Positions 61,441 to 64,000 of a stretch of 64,000 bases of DNA are shown here, one piece after another; position 1 is the stretch's first letter, and each line of letters begins with the position of its first letter. Made by a program: the position numbers and the translations under genes. Under the pieces are notes generated by a model that was not told where the DNA came from, did no database searches, and saw only the letters and a program-made list of their open reading frames with translations. Source of the DNA: Photobacterium aphoticum (GTDB lineage: Bacteria; Pseudomonadota; Gammaproteobacteria; Enterobacterales; Vibrionaceae); NCBI RefSeq assembly GCF_001029435.1, contig NZ_LDOV01000010.1:434001-498000 (forward strand). The letters are read 5' to 3'.

Positions 61441-61496
61441 TTGTGTGTTAGTTTCTCAATCTTCATCATCAATGTATTTAGATTAAGGAAGTACAA

Positions 61497-61913
61497 ATGG
61501 CACATTCGCAAGCAAGCTGTCTTTGTGGGCAAGTCACGATCACCGCAGAAGATATCAATCCGAAGTTCACGGTATGTCATTGTGAATCTTGCCGAGCATG
61601 GGGAGGCGCGCCATTCTTCGCAGTGAAATGTGGCACAAAGGTACACATAAAAGGCGAAGAGAATATCAAAATGTATGCGTCATCAAACTGGGCATCTCGT
61701 GGATTCTGCATGAATTGCGGTACGCACTTATTCTTCAAGTTTAACGCATCGGGAGAGTACAACATGCCAGTCGGTCTGTTTTCCGACCTGGCAGGTTTGG
61801 AAATGGATATGCAATATTTCAGTGATATGCGCCCTGACTACTACTGCTTTTTAAACGAGACAAAGACACTGACTAGAGCGGAAATTATGGCATACTTTGC
61901 TGATCACATTTGA
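61497..61913 (+). CDS. GFA family (glutathione-dependent formaldehyde-activating enzyme-like) zinc protein
   Basis: A 138-residue protein of the GFA/CENP-V fold with the usual zinc ligands: CLCGQV (8-10), CHCESCR (about 27-33) and GFCMNCGTHLFFKF (about 70-75). Members bind glutathione or act on formaldehyde; most are uncharacterised. AAGGAAGT precedes the ATG. A LexA box lies in its promoter, so the gene is likely induced by DNA damage, perhaps to deal with a reactive metabolite (inference). A small zinc-ribbon gene follows 124 bases later. Confidence 0.88.
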   Translation: MAHSQASCLCGQVTITAEDINPKFTVCHCESCRAWGGAPFFAVKCGTKVHIKGEENIKMYASSNWASRGFCMNCGTHLFFKFNASGEYNMPVGLFSDLAGLEMDMQYFSDMRPDYYCFLNETKTLTRAEIMAYFADHI

Positions 61914-62037
61914 CCTGACAAGCCGATAGTTTTACGTCAATCAACCTTAAACATTATCTTGAGAAGCATAGAAACAATCACATTAGTCATCGGGCGATCA
62001 TGGTAATTTTGCTTCAATAATTCAAAGGAGTGAAACC

Positions 62038-62193
62038 ATGTACCAGTGCCCGAAACCCGACTGCCATTCCATCCATATCTGCTGTGAAAAAGTAAAGCGA
62101 AGGTATTCCGGCGATTTGCTTTGCCTCGACTGTGGTTACATCGCACCAGAGTCTGAGTTCGAGGTGAAGGAAGCGTGCTTGGAAGAAGAGTGA
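62038..62193 (+). CDS. Small zinc-ribbon protein, 51 aa
   Basis: ATG at 62038 with AAAGGAG 7 bases upstream opens a 51-codon frame. Cys pairs are visible: MYQCPKPDCHSIHICC and LLCLDCGYIA, followed by an acidic tail (ESEFEVKEACLEEE). Two CxxC-like knuckles suggest a zinc ribbon that binds nucleic acid or a protein. The family is not recognised. The gene sits between an SOS-controlled gene and the 30-aa peptide locus, and may be co-transcribed with the GFA gene. Confidence 0.75.
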   Translation: MYQCPKPDCHSIHICCEKVKRRYSGDLLCLDCGYIAPESEFEVKEACLEEE

Positions 62194-62223
62194 TGATAAA
62201 AACGGCTGGCAACAATTGATAAC

Positions 62224-62244
62224 AAGGGCGCATGATGCGCCCTT
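62224..62244 (+). terminator. Hairpin after the zinc-ribbon gene
   Basis: 10-bp arms AAGGGCGCAT / ATGCGCCCTT around one base, but the T-tract that follows (AATTTG) is weak. Confidence 0.6.
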
Positions 62245-62364
62245 AATTTGTTGACAACTATTAGTTACACTAGTAAAGTAACTAAAAAGTAATCTATTTT
62301 GTTACTTTATGCAGGTTAAAATTATTAAGCACCGTGAGTACCAGTCACAGCTCTTAAAGAATTA

Positions 62365-62457
62365 TTAGCCTAAAAGATAAGGTATGGCCTCCAATAGCAA
62401 GTGAAGTAATTGGATCGTCAACTCAAAGAATTGAATAAGCATTTCAGTTTTTTTCAT
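62365..62457 (-). CDS. 30-aa hydrophobic amphipathic peptide, TisB-like type I toxin candidate
   Basis: On the minus strand, AGGAGGAG followed 7 bases later by ATG opens a 30-codon frame. The peptide starts MKKTEMLIQFFELTIQLL and ends LLEAIPYLLG. Polar residues Glu5, Gln9, Glu12, Gln16, His19 and Glu23 fall at 4-3-4-3-4 spacing on one face of a helix; the rest is hydrophobic. The start codon is sealed in an 8-bp hairpin TTCATTCA / TGAATGAA (loop of 13 holding the Shine-Dalgarno sequence). This is the layout of membrane-acting type I toxins such as TisB. No homologue can be claimed without a search. Confidence 0.6.
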   Translation of the reverse strand: MKKTEMLIQFFELTIQLLHLLLEAIPYLLG

Positions 62458-62491
62458 TCAGGTTCTCCTCCTGTGAATGAATTGATTTGGT

Positions 62492-62524
62492 GACCGCATG
62501 AGTCGAAACTCAAGCGGTCTTTTT
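62492..62524 (+). terminator. Terminator of the candidate antisense RNA
   Basis: GACCGC / GCGGTC outer stem with an inner GAGT / ACTC pairing, then five T on the plus strand. On the minus strand the same hairpin lies in the peptide gene's 5' leader. Confidence 0.8.
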
Positions 62525-62910
62525 CGCGTCTGAATGACACGATAGATGCAATTTTACTCTATTTTTAATCAATGGTGTAGATTAGTCACTATCAATCCCA
62601 TAATTTCCCGTTCGTAATGTATACATCATATCAGCCATCTTAATTCTATAGTACTCGACCACCGTCTTTTGAATATTGCGTTCTGCACTTCTTTATTTCG
62701 TAAATTCTTTTAATCTCCCTGTATTTTTAGCTCATTGAGTCGAAGACCTATACGGAAAGGCAACAGGGCGACAACATGCGCGCAATCATATAAGCTAGAC
62801 GGGCAGCTTTTGTTAAGGCTGATTTAACGCGCCCTGCCTGTTTTACAGATTAAACTGTCTCTTTGTAAGGTAGTTCATCCTGCCTCAAGATTAGCTGTAG
62901 AGTAGGGAAG

Positions 62911-64000
62911 TCAGGTCTTTTTCCTGCTGGCTTTGAATTGTTCCGGATGTACCAGTACCGGATTTAACGCTTCAAGTTGTCGAATAGCTCGTTGCTGAGC
63001 AGTACGTTTAGGGGCTTTTTTGCTGCGGCTGCGTTTTTGTTGTTGCTCGAATTCTTGTTGTTTCGCCTGGGCAAATTTCAATACGGCACCCAGCCGTTTG
63101 TTGTCGACTATCTGACCTTGGTCAACGTCAGCAAGTTTATCGAATACTTTGAACGTGAGTTTTCGGTGGCCGTACTGAATGGCGATGGTGCCATCCGGAC
63201 GGTCCAGCACCTTAACGACCTGATTAACCAATCGCTGGTTTTCCTCCGTAGGATCAATGAGATAAATAACTTTATCATACTGAAATGTCAGCGATTTAGA
63301 GAGCTTGCGCAGTTCTTGCCAGGCAAAGATATCATCAAGATCATCCATCGATTCCCGCACAGGTCTGTGCATGTCTTTAGGATACTTAGCGGGTTTGGCA
63401 AAGCGCCGGTTGAAATCAGCGATGATGTCGGGGAGCCATGCATTCGCTTGTTCGATGGTATCGATACCTTGCAAACGCATTTCTTTCACTAAGCGATCCT
63501 GTAACGTTTTATTCGCCCGTTCAACACGGCCTTTAGCTTGTGAGCTATTGGCACAAATCAATTCAATGTTCAGGTCATGCAATACACGGCCAAATTGAGT
63601 CAGTCGTTCGGTCTTTGCATCACGTTTGCTGACATGAAAAACAGAGTGGCGATCACTGTAGAAAGCAGTAGGCTTTCCGTGTTGTTCAAGGTATTCACGG
63701 GTCGCGACCATATAATCAAACGCGGACTCGGTTTCACTGAATTGTAAGTTCATCAGTTTCCCAGTGGCATCATCAATGAAAACCAACTTGCAACAGGTGA
63801 GCTTCGTTCTTCAAAGCTTTTATTGTTTTAAGAGCATCCGTGATGCAGGCCGTCAATTTGGATTAATTCACCCAAACATTCACGCCGGTTACGAGGTTGG
63901 TAGATCTTGGGTTTGCGTTTGGCATGGGGAACCAGAGACCATCGGCAATCATCCATTGGCGTAACGTTTCCAACGAGATGTGTATGTCATGGATCTCCGA
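62911..64000 (-). pseudogene. Degenerate IS transposase (DDE/rve integrase core, ISNCY type), runs off the window
   Basis: The C-terminal 291 residues (from VFIDDATGKLMNLQF to a Lys/Arg-rich end) form an intact frame with the typical NSSQAKGRVERANKTLQDRLVKEM block. Upstream, the reading frame continues only in pieces: HAKRKPKIYQPRNRRECLGE, then ELIQIDGLHH, in another frame; then a stop (TAA complement at 63828-63830) inside an apparent short insertion near 63816-63835; another shift near 63800; and one near 63930, where LRQWMIADGLW leads in. These lesions mean no complete enzyme is made. The element is a decayed IS; its inverted ends were not identified. Confidence 0.75.

Larger units (their letters stand above)
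62251..62524 (+). ncRNA. Candidate antisense RNA transcript over the 30-aa peptide gene
   Basis: A promoter TTGACA (62251) - 17 bases - TAAAGT (62274) is followed by AAAGTAAC / GTTACTTT, able to pair at the transcript's 5' end, and about 240 bases later by a strong terminator (62492-62524). No protein of more than a few codons is encoded. The RNA would be fully complementary to the coding region and leader of the minus-strand peptide mRNA. Confidence 0.5.

Noticed and set aside
62715-62745. CTGTATTTTTAGCTCA as a second LexA box near the peptide locus
   Set aside because: The right half does not read ACAG, so the site lacks the essential LexA core.
62700-62910. Possible inverted repeat ends of the transposase element
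   Set aside because: Short complementary words occur (for example CTGTTTTACAG), but I could not find a matching far end in the window, so no element boundary is claimed.
1-64000. CRISPR arrays, tRNA or rRNA genes, integrons
   Set aside because: I looked for regularly spaced direct repeats, cloverleaf-like stretches and conserved rRNA words and found none. The 15-bp and 7-bp tandem repeats have no spacers.

Overview
The window reads as a chromosomal segment of a member of the Vibrionaceae (Gammaproteobacteria). Three things point there. The order pntA-pntB-vxrA-vxrB-vxrC matches, as I recall it, the pntAB/vxr neighbourhood on the second chromosome of Vibrio cholerae. There is a second RpoS-like sigma factor resembling RpoQ. 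The gene families (HlyU family PF10115, CSS-motif EAL phosphodiesterase, YoaH, NagZ, fused TRAP/TAXI transporter) are typical of the group. I infer a secondary chromosome; the genus is not decidable by eye. I saw no rRNA, tRNA, CRISPR array or prophage.

Layout. 1-10.5 kb: 5'-truncated cation efflux gene, a tiny membrane protein, an EAL phosphodiesterase, nagZ, a TRAP/TAXI uptake operon and small hypothetical genes. 10.5-19.6 kb: a MATE exporter divergent from an AraC regulator, an AraC regulator divergent from an MFS exporter, a secreted beta-propeller protein and a GH13 alpha-amylase lipoprotein. 19.7-29.9 kb: a tightly packed 10-11 gene operon (ybgA, MerR regulator, DNA photolyase, NTF2-like, SDR, FAD oxidoreductase, DUF1365, cyclopropane synthase-like, DUF2878, chalcone-isomerase-like, DUF3833 lipoprotein). 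It is headed by four copies of the palindrome TTGTACAA and looks like a light or photo-oxidative stress module joining DNA repair to membrane lipid modification. 30-40 kb: hybrid kinase, ybjD nuclease, glyoxalase-fold protein, a 5'-nucleotidase, ribB with an FMN riboswitch, a BASS-type transporter and two small regulatory-type proteins. 40.7-48.2 kb: pntAB, the VxrABC envelope-stress system and nnrS behind two tandem NsrR-like boxes. 48.2-58 kb: yoaH, a small alarmone hydrolase, nadE and a NadD-like gene, an atypical AraC protein, an acyltransferase, an OmpA-like lipoprotein, LysR/chrA and a yceB-like lipoprotein. 58-64 kb: the RpoS-like sigma factor, 1.15 kb of AT-rich non-coding DNA, a 5'-nucleotidase, and then an accessory stretch.

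That last stretch holds the most unusual signals. A near-consensus LexA (SOS) box precedes a GFA-family gene. A 51-residue zinc-ribbon protein follows. Beyond it is an unlisted 30-residue hydrophobic peptide gene on the minus strand. Its start codon is locked in an 8-bp hairpin with the Shine-Dalgarno sequence in the loop, and an apparent convergent RNA, with its own promoter and terminator, crosses it. This has the architecture of a type I toxin-antitoxin locus, and the peptide is laid out like TisB. The window ends in a transposase pseudogene with at least three lesions.
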